Shown in pieces: positions 55,620 through 64,000 of a stretch of 64,000 nt of DNA. Under the pieces are notes generated by a model. The model saw only the letters and a list, made by a program, of their open reading frames with translations. It searched no databases and was not told where the DNA came from. The position numbers and the translations under genes are program-made. This stretch comes from Muricea muricata (taxonomy: Eukaryota > Cnidaria > Anthozoa > Malacalcyonacea > Plexauridae): the NCBI GenBank assembly GCA_963855995.1, contig OY979717.1, positions 13,488,960 through 13,552,959 on the forward strand, given 5' to 3'. Positions within the stretch are counted from its first letter, which is position 1. Every line of letters starts with the position of its first letter.

Positions 55620-58600
55620 ATGGCGCATTTTAACTCGACATTCCACACAGCGAGTGGCGCACTTGCTACAGTTGGGATACGTCACGATCTGGGAGAAATC
55701 TCAGTACCACCAGTGACTCAGAAAGAGCAGACATCTGCGAAGCTACGTCGCCTTTCTCGGCCCAACACAATCGAGAAAATTCGACGCAAAAGACGCAAAA
55801 GGAATATGAAGGAACGGGAGAAATACAAAACAATGTCAAGAAAAGAAAAAAAATGTAAACAAGAACGAAAAATACATGAAGCATTTACCCAACAAGAAGA
55901 TAAGATAAAAAAGCTTGTCGTACGAGTAAGTAAAGAAAGAAAACGTGCTGTTGATTTTTGGCGTCTGTGGGACAAGGAAAAGATGCTGCGTAGTGCAAGT
56001 ACCATGTGAGTAATGTTACAAATACGTTAAAATGTCTAACTGAAAATTATTATACCATTTACTTCACAATTATATGCAATGACCTATTGCAGTTTAAATC
56101 TGCCTCTCACCCAGAAAACTTCAGTTGACATTTTAGGAAGGGTTGTTATGAAAAATGTAATTATCAGGGGAAGGGGTACAATCAAAACCCTTTGAGAGGC
56201 TGGAAAGAATAGGAACATTTCATAGGGGGTAGAAAGAATGGGGAAATTCCTATTTGTCAACACCAATCCCTTTTTAATACCAAATAAACCCACAAATTAT
56301 GTCTTCAATACATGAAATCATTTCTCATTTTGCTGGTAGCGGCTACCATTGTACCCAACCCAATTTTTTATAAGTAACAGACAAGGAATTATTCAGAAAC
56401 TGAAGCATTTGAATATTTGGTGGTTCAACAGCTTTTAAAAGTGAAAAAGGGCGCTGTTGAACAATACCAGGTCACAGTGGTGTAGCCAGCCTGACAATTT
56501 AGTCTTGCCATGCAAATTTCAAAGTATTATCATTATTCATTTCTTTATAGATATTGATTGTTTTCATAATCATTGAATATAAAAATATTTGCACAGCAGG
56601 ACTAAATCGTCAGGCTGGTTACGCTACTGCCAGGTCAGTAATTGATATTGCTGCTATCACTGGTATTGATTACCAAGTATCCTGCATTGCAATTACTAAA
56701 AATTCAAAAGGGGGTGGAGATTACATCATAGAATTTTGTCCATGTACACTCATTTTTAAAAAAGCCCTGTAGGAAATTTCCTAGGGGAAGAAGATTATAC
56801 TGAGGATTAGTTTATTGTGCAACTTGCCTTTGGGGGTGTACACACAAAGAATTACTCCACAAGGGAGATGGGATTAAAATTGCAATAGCCCAATGTGCAT
56901 TTAGTCCTGTTTAGAGCATGAAGAAATTTGCCAAATCCCTAGAGAAATTCCTGTCGTAACATTTCTTCATGTCAGCAAAAATATGTTTCAGACCATGGCA
57001 TGATTGCTTGTCCTAATGATTTATTACAAGAGATAGCTATTCAAAGGTATCAGTGCTAACCATTGGATTAATACGAACTGGTGTCATAAAGCTCATCAGT
57101 GTCTGATTCTAGTAATCAGCTCAGCACAATTTTAAAAACAAAAAATTGTTAATTAGTAATAATTGATAAATCTTTAGAATGTCTTATATAATTTATGTTT
57201 AGCATGTAACAAATTGTGACAAAATGTCTCATCAATACAAACCTGTGTGCCCATGTGCTGTCAGAAGACTGCAAATCCTATTTCAGAGACCTAAATTTTA
57301 ATCATTTCCTTGTGAATGCCCATATTAAAGACCTGGTCCTACTTGAGTTGTCCCTTTGGCACTTAAAAATTCAATAAAATGTATGTTCCAGCTGCTTGGT
57401 CATAAGCATGAAAAATGTCTTCAAAGATGTTGTTTAGATCATTTTATATAGTAATAGTGTTTACATCATACCAGTCAAGTGGTTAGCTAAGTGGCCACCA
57501 GGTGAATCAGAGGTAAAAATGCTTTGTTTGAATAATTTTAGAAACGTACATCAGATTGAAAAGGAAAATATTGAAGATATTAATGAAGACATTGATGATT
57601 TGATTGGTGAAGGTAAATTTGGAACATGTATGAAAAAAGTGTATAGAGGCCATGTTGTTGCTGTGAAGTACTATGAAGAGAATTCCTTAGCATCAGATGT
57701 GGAGAAAGAAGCAATGATGATAAATACATTTGATCATCCAGGTGAATACTTAACATTGTCTCAGTCTCAATTCCAAAAAGAAGATGTATACTATGTTCAT
57801 ATTAACAACCAATCATCTTTCTTTTTATACATGCTAATGCCCTGGTGCTGCCTTGTGTAATTTGTTGCACTAGTTTCTAGCTTGCTCGTGCAAACAATAG
57901 TTCAAGGCCATCGGAAGCATATTGATATTGGGGGGCTGGCAACAGTAGAAACCAGAATTATTATAAATCTGAATTAGGTTCACACTTTTCTAGTCTGGGT
58001 GTTTTGCTCTGCCTTAGAAAGATTGAAATTATTGGGAGGGGGGCTCAAGCTCGAGCCCCCCCCCCCCTCCCCCAAGCCCCCCACTTTTGATGGACTATTG
58101 GGAATGTTAGGCCAGGCAACTTTGCTTAGCAAGAGAAATTAATACTTATAAACATAAGTACTGTAAAGTAAAGTTAATAACAGTACAGTGATGGATCTAG
58201 AGCGTTAATTGGGGAGGGGGGGGGGGTGCATATTCATATTATTCAGGTTCTGACCGATTAATTTCTTTTGAAATAAGGTTGATTTCAAAAGAAATTGGTC
58301 GGGCAGAACCTGAATATATGAATATGCACCCTCTCAAATAATGCTCAAGATCCACCTCTGTAACAGTATAAGTACTGTACAGTACATTATTGAAATGCTA
58401 AATTTTAATGCTTCTTGATGGAGCCAGTGACTACACTCCATCCTATTTTTTCCTTTTGATTTGAAGCATGCTAAACAATGAACAATCAGTTAAGTACACA
58501 CAGGGCCAGATATAGCATTAGGTCAAGAAATTAAACACTGAGAAGTAAAATCAAAATCATGTGGCATTAAGTAAAATAATCTGGTGTTTGAAAGGGTCAT

Positions 58601-59249
58601 ATAGTAAAGTTGAGTATCTCAGGGTACTGTACATTCTGTACATGTACAGTGGGTTAAAATCTGTTTTACCAAAAGATTTTGTGTTTTAGGTTTACCATTT
58701 GTTTTTGGTATGAATGTGCAAAATAAGCCCTACATCCTTGTTACTGAATTTTATGGAATTGATGGCCAATGTGTGACGTTAGCAAATGCTCTCAAGGGTA
58801 GGTTGACACTGAATGTATTACAATGGGCAAGCATATTGGGAAAAATATCTGAAGCTCTTTCTCATATCCACAGTAAAGGGTATATCCATGGTGATATAAA
58901 AAGTGACAATATTGTGATCAGAAGTGCATGTGGTTCATACATGCCCATAATAATAGATTTTGGCAAAGCAAAAAAGTCTGGTGAGGCAAAAAAGTATAAA
59001 CTGACTGAGAAAGAAAAAGAGAAATACAGTAGAAAATACAAACACATTGCACCAGAAGTTGTGTGGGGAAGGCATCCCAAATCTGCAGCCAGTGATATAT
59101 ATTCCTTCGGCCAGGTTATTTCACTTGTATGTTTTTATCACAAATCACTTGAACTGCAGAGCATAGCGAAACAATGCATAGATGGCACACCGGAAAAGCG
59201 CCCAAGTATAGTTGAAATAATTTCACAACTGCTCAAAATTACATCATAG
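55620..59249 (+). CDS. Three-exon gene for a 381-aa protein kinase with basic coiled-coil head
   Basis: Exons 55620-56005, 57542-57741 and 58690-59249 join in phase (2, 1) with GT-AG introns. Residues 1-128 are not kinase-like and include a strongly basic helical segment (KIRRKRRKRNMKEREKYKTM). The kinase domain follows: glycine loop IGEGKFG (G151-G156), K171 in VVAVKYYEE, catalytic HGDIKSDN (D264), DFG (D285), APE (316-318), SDIYSFG and EKRPS. All residues needed for phosphotransfer are present. HGD instead of HRD makes it a non-RD kinase of uncertain group, perhaps TKL-like. Introns 1 and 2 each hold a hAT-type MITE. A polyadenylation signal AATAAA lies 15 bases after the stop. It diverges from the 309-aa gene. 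Confidence 0.85.
56475..56628. mobile_element. 154-bp hAT-type MITE in kinase intron 1
   Basis: It starts CAGTGGTGTAGCCAGCCTGA and ends GGCTGGTTACGCTACTG. The arms pair over ~30 bases. A perfect 8-bp direct repeat CCAGGTCA lies at 56467-56474 and 56629-56636. Confidence 0.92.
58186..58360. mobile_element. 175-bp hAT-type MITE in kinase intron 2
   Basis: It starts CAGTGATGGATCTAGAGCG and ends CAAGATCCACCTCTG, with palindromic interior halves. The 8-bp repeat TAACAGTA lies at 58178-58185 and 58361-58368. The interior is shared with the element at 31872. Confidence 0.92.
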
Positions 59250-59263
59250 TCATTACCGATGCC

Positions 59264-59269
59264 AATAAA
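59264..59269 (+). terminator. Polyadenylation signal of the kinase gene
   Basis: AATAAA 15 bases after the stop codon ending at 59249. It implies a very short 3' UTR if used. Confidence 0.5.
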
Positions 59270-60227
59270 GCAAACTTGCACTGTACAGTTACTGAATGTA
59301 ACTAGAATACTATCCCTGAAAACACATCAAAAGTTGTATGTAGTTTTATTGTATATCTAAGGTTGTTGTACAATTCAATGCTATAATTCTTTTTTATCAT
59401 CAATATTTATTTCCTGAAACTGTCCTTGAGATTTTACTACTTGAACAAAACTTGCGTGCACATGCATTTGATGCTATTTTTAAGGCAACCTATTTTGTAG
59501 GTTTTAGCTGTGCATATTTTACAGTGCATTTCTAAAGGTCATAATAATTAATGGAAAATATGTGCAAGGAATATGTAAACGTAGTACATGTGGTTTTGAT
59601 TTCTGTTTTGCATTTTGGGTCCGGTGGGGTTGGTAATAGGCAATGGGGACAATATACGGTACAGAATACAAAATACAAAATCAGTAACCGTATTACAGGA
59701 CTGGTGTACAATGTGAGTGCATACAGCTAAGGTTGACTTCGGCAATAGTCAAATGTGCAATATGAGCATTCAAAGAATGGTGGGGAAAATGTAGTTTTAA
59801 AGAAGATCAACACATCAGCAACTTTGCAGGATTACAACTATAATATTTTAGCATTATGTAAATATAAATTGAATGTAAAACTGTGATTATTTCCATCATT
59901 CTTTTTTTGCTCATATTGTACATTTGACTATTGTCAATGTCAACCTTAATTCAATTAGCTGTATTTCTGATCATATTTGTGCTAGCATTTTTCAGCTCTT
60001 TCCCCAACTGTCAAAAGAGATTTCGAGATGTTTTAAAAGCATCTTTATAAAAACAACGTGCAGAAGTATAGCAACGCAGCGATGCAGAAATATCTATTTC
60101 AATAACCGATATTCAAAATATTAGCTCATTTCCGTATCACTGCATCATCAAATTTCTATACAGTTTTGAAACGACGATTCTTGATACATTCCAAAACCTC
60201 TCGTAATTTTCAATTTTTTTAATAGTA
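59270..60227. other. Intergenic, no gene recognised
   Basis: AT-rich DNA between the convergent kinase and transposase genes, with only short frames. Confidence 0.3.
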
Positions 60228-60376
60228 AAATAGATTTCGAAACAAACGTAAGCGATAAAAGTTTTATTGAAGAACGTTTCGAAGCCATCATGGCCTCATT
60301 ATCAAGTTCAAATAACAAATATAGATAATTTTTACAATAAAACTTTTATCGCTTACGTTTGTTTCGAAATCTATTT
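60228..60376. repeat. Perfect 42-bp inverted repeat around a hammerhead-like core
   Basis: Left arm 60228-60269 and right arm 60335-60376 are exact reverse complements (right arm starts CAATAAAACTTTTATCGC). The 65-base loop, read on the minus strand, includes GATAATGAGGCCATGATGGC followed by TTCGAAACG. This resembles the CTGATGAG...GAAAC core of the hammerhead ribozymes carried by Penelope-like elements, but it deviates at two core bases. Probably a non-autonomous retroelement remnant. Confidence 0.6.
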
Positions 60377-60465
60377 CAAAAAGTTTGTTGATAAAGATTA
60401 GTAAAATAGTTTGTAAATATTATAAAGTGATTTACTGTAAATTAGTCTATAAAATACTACACGTA

Positions 60466-63162
60466 CTACGACACAAAGCGTCTTGTCAATGGACTAATTA
60501 TGTACCTGGTTTCATTATTGTGTGATGTTACTGCAAACCCACATTTTGCAGAAATTCTTTGAATTGGCAGGTATCGAGATGGACCTCCAGGATACACAGC
60601 CACCTTGCTTGCAACAACTAGTGGACTTAGACCATAGAACGCGGTGTCTGTTGTGGCTTTGAACCAAGTTACACAGGCGAACACATGCTGACTGAACTGT
60701 TGATCTGACTTAATCGAGTGGGAAAAGTAGAAGTCGACTAACCCAAAGACTTCCTGCATGAGATCTTCTGAAATTCCCCCATCCGATCTAGCCCACGCTG
60801 CTAGTATGCCTGTAGACCTCTTGCTTCTGTATTCCAACGTGGAGCCAAACTGTTGGTTAAAAATTTTTATACTACCAAATTTGTGTACTGTTGTGCTAAG
60901 ATTTTCCAGTCGAATATCTCTGTCACTAAACATGACATTGTACACATTCTTTAGGATTTGCAGATCATCACGATCAAGGCAACTTTCTTTGTAGTGTGAT
61001 GGGAGTAAGACAGCAGACAAGTTTTCCCAATTTAAAGTGTTTAAAGGGAAGCTTGCAGGCATTTGATAAAATTCTATTAGTTCAGATAAGTTGTTGACAT
61101 CCATGAGCATGCTACCATCTTCAGACATGTTACTCATGACACAGCTAGTTAGCGATGATAGAGTATCACCAAAATACGGTTGCAACTCTTGATTCAGAAG
61201 CATGTTATCCATACACCGCAATGTCGTAACCTTTCGCATGATCTGCAGTTCAATAGATCTGTTGTTCGTCTGTATACTGCCTAAGATGCCGTTATAACGT
61301 TCAAAACTAAAACACCAAAATGTATGTATTGGTCCATAGTCAAGAATTATTTCTTTAAGATGACAATGAAGATGCATGTTGGGAGTGCATGCTGCTTTTC
61401 CATACAGTTGTTCAAATTTCGTACAAAATTTGAGAAGGCAGTTGTCTGCCTTTAATATATCCGTACTTGAAAGCACAGGTTTGCACAGGTACTTGCAAGC
61501 TAATACAAATGTTTGCCAGCACTGAAGTTGTTGGTCATTCAATACTCCTTTAAGGGCAAACAAGGAGTAAATCAGCGTCCAGTTCTTCCATTGTTCTGCA
61601 GTGTATGATCCGTAGTTAGAAGATATTTGTTTGGGAAGTCGTCCAATGTCAGCAGGTACTTCCATGTTTTCAATCCGAGTTTCAATTGTTTTCAACTGTG
61701 TTGCATTAAGATGACCTTCGGAAACCCAAATTTTAAATTGATACTTAGCCGTACCAAGGAATAAGTTGTGCATTGGGTCAATGGAGCAGAAGCGTATTAT
61801 GTCAAAATATTCAAGATCCAACAATGCGCTGTAGTAATTGATCCCATACTGCTTAGATAGCTTTTCCTGCTCCGACCGAGTCTTGCATTTTAAAATTCTT
61901 TTGGCCTTCTGTCTGTGGCCTGCATTTGTTCGTTTTAACCACGAATCACGATCAAACCCCGAGTAGTCTTGCTTTTCTCCAAATGAACCTGGAAATCGTT
62001 TAAGACAACGAGAGCATCCCAACTGAGCACTATGTCCTTTAAAACCACAAAGCTTTCGAGATGCGGGGATGTCTGATGATGTGCACAACAATGCTGCTCT
62101 GAAGACCAATGGTATTGTGCTTAGACTTGATTGAAGTCTAACCCCTTTCCATAATGCTTTTAGTTCATCAACGGCTGGTTTAAGGAACTCGTTCAAGTGT
62201 TTAGGTTCATGACCCATTGCAGGAATTATTCCAACAACAATAACATTTTCCCACTTGAATCTTTCTGAACGGGGCAAATTTAACAAAACAAGGTACAACA
62301 CACCAACAGAATAATCTTTTCGATGCTTCATTGGTTGGAAAAAATCAAAGTTGAGCATCATCCCATAATTCCGTGGAGCATTTAGAAAGTCTTCATCGTT
62401 GTACTTAAGGAAATCTTTCCATAGCTGGCCACTGTATATGTCTGTGAGCAAATCACTTTCCACCGTTTGAGAGCGCCATTTCTCACATTTTTCAGGTACC
62501 CCTTTCCTTTGAACAAGTTTTTCTATTGAGTTTATGATGCTATTGTAGCAATAGTAAAAAATAGGATAGTACTTGACAGTGTTGTTTTTTAATGTCACCT
62601 TTTTCACCAACTGTGCATCACACACATGGACTTTCCCTCGCTTATAAAATTTGTTGGTGCATCTTTTAACAATGTGACGGCCGTTTACCTCTTTAACACA
62701 TTCGTTGTATTCGTAGCATTTAGTGCACGTTGGACAAACTACATACTTTGCAAAACTGTCCCGATTCACTGCAAGGAATTGTCGTATCATATATAAGGAT
62801 GTGGGAATTGTTACAATTAACTCTGCCAACAACTCAGTTGGAGCATGGGCGTTGATTGCTTTCAGGAATTGAACTAGAAATTGTAATAACCAGGACAATC
62901 CATTGTCACTTAAGTGACACACGCTTTGCCAAATCAGTAAGAAGTACAGGAGCCACTGGATAATAGAATTGACAATGTGGAGTTTTCTCTGCTTTGCTAC
63001 AGGTTCTGGAAGTGGAGGGGTCGAAAAAACATCTTGCTCAAACAGATCTTCTGGAATATCATTCCAGACTTCATCCTCTGAGTCAGGGGGGTCATCACTG
63101 GTAGTGGTATCAGATTCTCTGCTGCTTACATCAATATTGTCTTGAGTTTGCTCACATTCCTC
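60466..63162 (-). CDS. Tnp2-type (CACTA/Plavaka-like) transposase, last large exon
   Basis: An open frame of ~898 codons extends from an acceptor (CATAG, just before 63162) to the stop at 60466. A stop directly upstream of the acceptor shows that earlier exons must exist to the right, or that a start has been missed. It begins with an acidic region (TTTSDDPPDSEDEVWNDIPE), then a Cys-rich block (CPTCTKCYEYNEC). The DDE-type core follows: YGMMLNFDFFQPMKHRKDYS, LYLVLLNLPRSERFKWENVI, GHEPKHLNEFLKPAVDELKA and SDIPASRKLCGFKGHSAQLG. Further on it has CSIDPMHNLFLGTAKYQF and the DUF4218-like NMHLHCHLKEIILDYGPIHT, then FERYNGILGSIQTNNRSIEL. No interruption is seen. Terminal repeats were not found, so it may be a domesticated or intact transposase. 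Confidence 0.8.
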   Translation of the reverse strand, partial: EECEQTQDNIDVSSRESDTTTSDDPPDSEDEVWNDIPEDLFEQDVFSTPPLPEPVAKQRKLHIVNSIIQWLLYFLLIWQSVCHLSDNGLSWLLQFLVQFLKAINAHAPTELLAELIVTIPTSLYMIRQFLAVNRDSFAKYVVCPTCTKCYEYNECVKEVNGRHIVKRCTNKFYKRGKVHVCDAQLVKKVTLKNNTVKYYPIFYYCYNSIINSIEKLVQRKGVPEKCEKWRSQTVESDLLTDIYSGQLWKDFLKYNDEDFLNAPRNYGMMLNFDFFQPMKHRKDYSVGVLYLVLLNLPRSERFKWENVIVVGIIPAMGHEPKHLNEFLKPAVDELKALWKGVRLQSSLSTIPLVFRAALLCTSSDIPASRKLCGFKGHSAQLGCSRCLKRFPGSFGEKQDYSGFDRDSWLKRTNAGHRQKAKRILKCKTRSEQEKLSKQYGINYYSALLDLEYFDIIRFCSIDPMHNLFLGTAKYQFKIWVSEGHLNATQLKTIETRIENMEVPADIGRLPKQISSNYGSYTAEQWKNWTLIYSLFALKGVLNDQQLQCWQTFVLACKYLCKPVLSSTDILKADNCLLKFCTKFEQLYGKAACTPNMHLHCHLKEIILDYGPIHTFWCFSFERYNGILGSIQTNNRSIELQIMRKVTTLRCMDNMLLNQELQPYFGDTLSSLTSCVMSNMSEDGSMLMDVNNLSELIEFYQMPASFPLNTLNWENLSAVLLPSHYKESCLDRDDLQILKNVYNVMFSDRDIRLENLSTTVHKFGSIKIFNQQFGSTLEYRSKRSTGILAAWARSDGGISEDLMQEVFGLVDFYFSHSIKSDQQFSQHVFACVTWFKATTDTAFYGLSPLVVASKVAVYPGGPSRYLPIQRISAKCGFAVTSHNNETRYIISPLTRRFVS

Positions 63163-64000
63163 CTATGATTATAGAAACAATATATTGTACTGTATGTCAA
63201 TTTTAGTTACAAAATTTGTGAAACTATTCATCTCTTAGAAATTTTTCAATATGCTACTTCTGTTTTGGAAACCAAATTTGCCCATTACAATGGTATACAA
63301 TCATCTGTATTGACAACCCTGCCAGCACTAATAATTTGGTTAATTTTTACAATAAAACACAAATCTTTTGTTGTAAAAACTATCTTGTGTCTATCTGTGA
63401 ATTACGAATATGAGCAATACATGTATTGTGTACACAGTGCAAAGTCAAAAAATGGCCTTCATGCTTCATATACCATGTTAGTAATCCACAGATAGGGTAC
63501 TTGCTCTGGGAAGGGGAGGACCAAAAGGTTTGAAATTCATTGTAATACATGCATGGGCATTGCAAATATATATGTGATATAGCACATGCGCTATATCATA
63601 TTGATAATTCACAGCTACAAATTACCAATAGACTAAGCATACATCAGAGTAGAAGGTGTTGTGCTCAAATGGGGAAACAGTATGCGGTAATAGCGAAATT
63701 ATCTTGTTTTGGAGTTTTTATAATGCATACAAAAGTCATGTTGTTACAGTAATAAATTCTGAAAATATAACAGTTTAAGCTTTAAGAAAATACAATCACA
63801 ATTATACAATGGCATAGTTAGGGTTATACATATGAGTGAATGACTGGGTAAATAGTACTGCTCTGAAGCAAAAATATGGCAAAGGTATACTGCTTGTATA
63901 TTTTCACCACAGTTCAGAAAATATAGCTAATTAAACACCCTGCAAAGTGATTAGCCTAATTCATGTAAAGCTTTATAGACTGACACATGTGTAGTCAATA
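63163..64000. other. Upstream region or intron of the transposase gene
   Basis: No exon was recognised between the acceptor at 63163 and the window end. It is AT-rich, with a 24-base near-palindrome TGATATAGCACATGCGCTAT (continuing ATCA) at 63575-63598. Confidence 0.3.

Overview
The window is AT-rich eukaryotic nuclear DNA. Coding signal is sparse, genes are interrupted by GT-AG introns, and transposable elements are very dense. The element repertoire is piggyBac, hAT, mariner-type MITEs, BEL/Pao, DIRS-like, jockey/CR1-type LINEs and a Tnp2-type transposase. Together with PAN/EGF/fibrinogen-like secreted proteins and a Cys-rich CXC repeat protein, this suggests a marine invertebrate, most likely a cnidarian and probably an anthozoan. 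That identification is inference from family recognition. No rRNA, bacterial operon or CRISPR array was seen.

Layout. At 0-0.7 kb lies a PAN/apple-domain first exon on the minus strand. Its near-identical paralogue is at 44.9-45.2 kb, where it splices in phase to an EGF plus fibrinogen-like exon at 40.8-41.7 kb. At 1.7-3.0 kb are fold-back elements. At 3.28-6.26 kb is a complete piggyBac element with an intact 597-aa transposase. At 6.35-12 kb an old repeat has been split by a composite insertion: a LINE fragment plus two inverted ~1.1-kb arms, each carrying a decayed copy of a CXC-domain gene. At 13.6-16.7 kb are MITEs and a striking near-perfect ~1.8-kb palindrome whose two arms each encode the same 74-codon helix-turn-helix-like first exon.

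From 17 to 22.5 kb little is recognisable. At 22.9-24.4 kb is a LINE with an internal deletion, preceded by a tRNA-like promoter. At 25.5-30.5 kb is a BEL/Pao gag-protease region broken by a 203-bp hAT MITE and by a ~2.5-kb insertion. From 30.8 to 40 kb there are MITEs, a perfect 91-bp tandem duplication and another BEL fragment. The large intron of the PAN-EGF gene (41.7-44.9 kb) holds several MITEs and a 1.69-kb hAT-derived insertion whose empty site survives in the duplicate at the left edge. At 46-47 kb is a third BEL fragment, itself disrupted. At 47.2-50.3 kb is a frameshifted DIRS-like element that ends before its tyrosine recombinase.

The right end is the most gene-like part. A five-exon gene for a 309-aa coiled-coil protein (minus strand, 55.0 to 51.7 kb) and a three-exon gene for a 381-aa protein kinase with a basic coiled-coil head (plus strand, 55.6-59.2 kb) diverge from a ~580-bp intergenic region. 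Every junction in both genes is in phase. Downstream, on the minus strand, is an intact ~900-residue exon of a Tnp2-type (CACTA/Plavaka-like) transposase (63.16-60.47 kb). Exon structures were assembled by eye from splice sites and reading-frame phase and have not been tested against transcripts.
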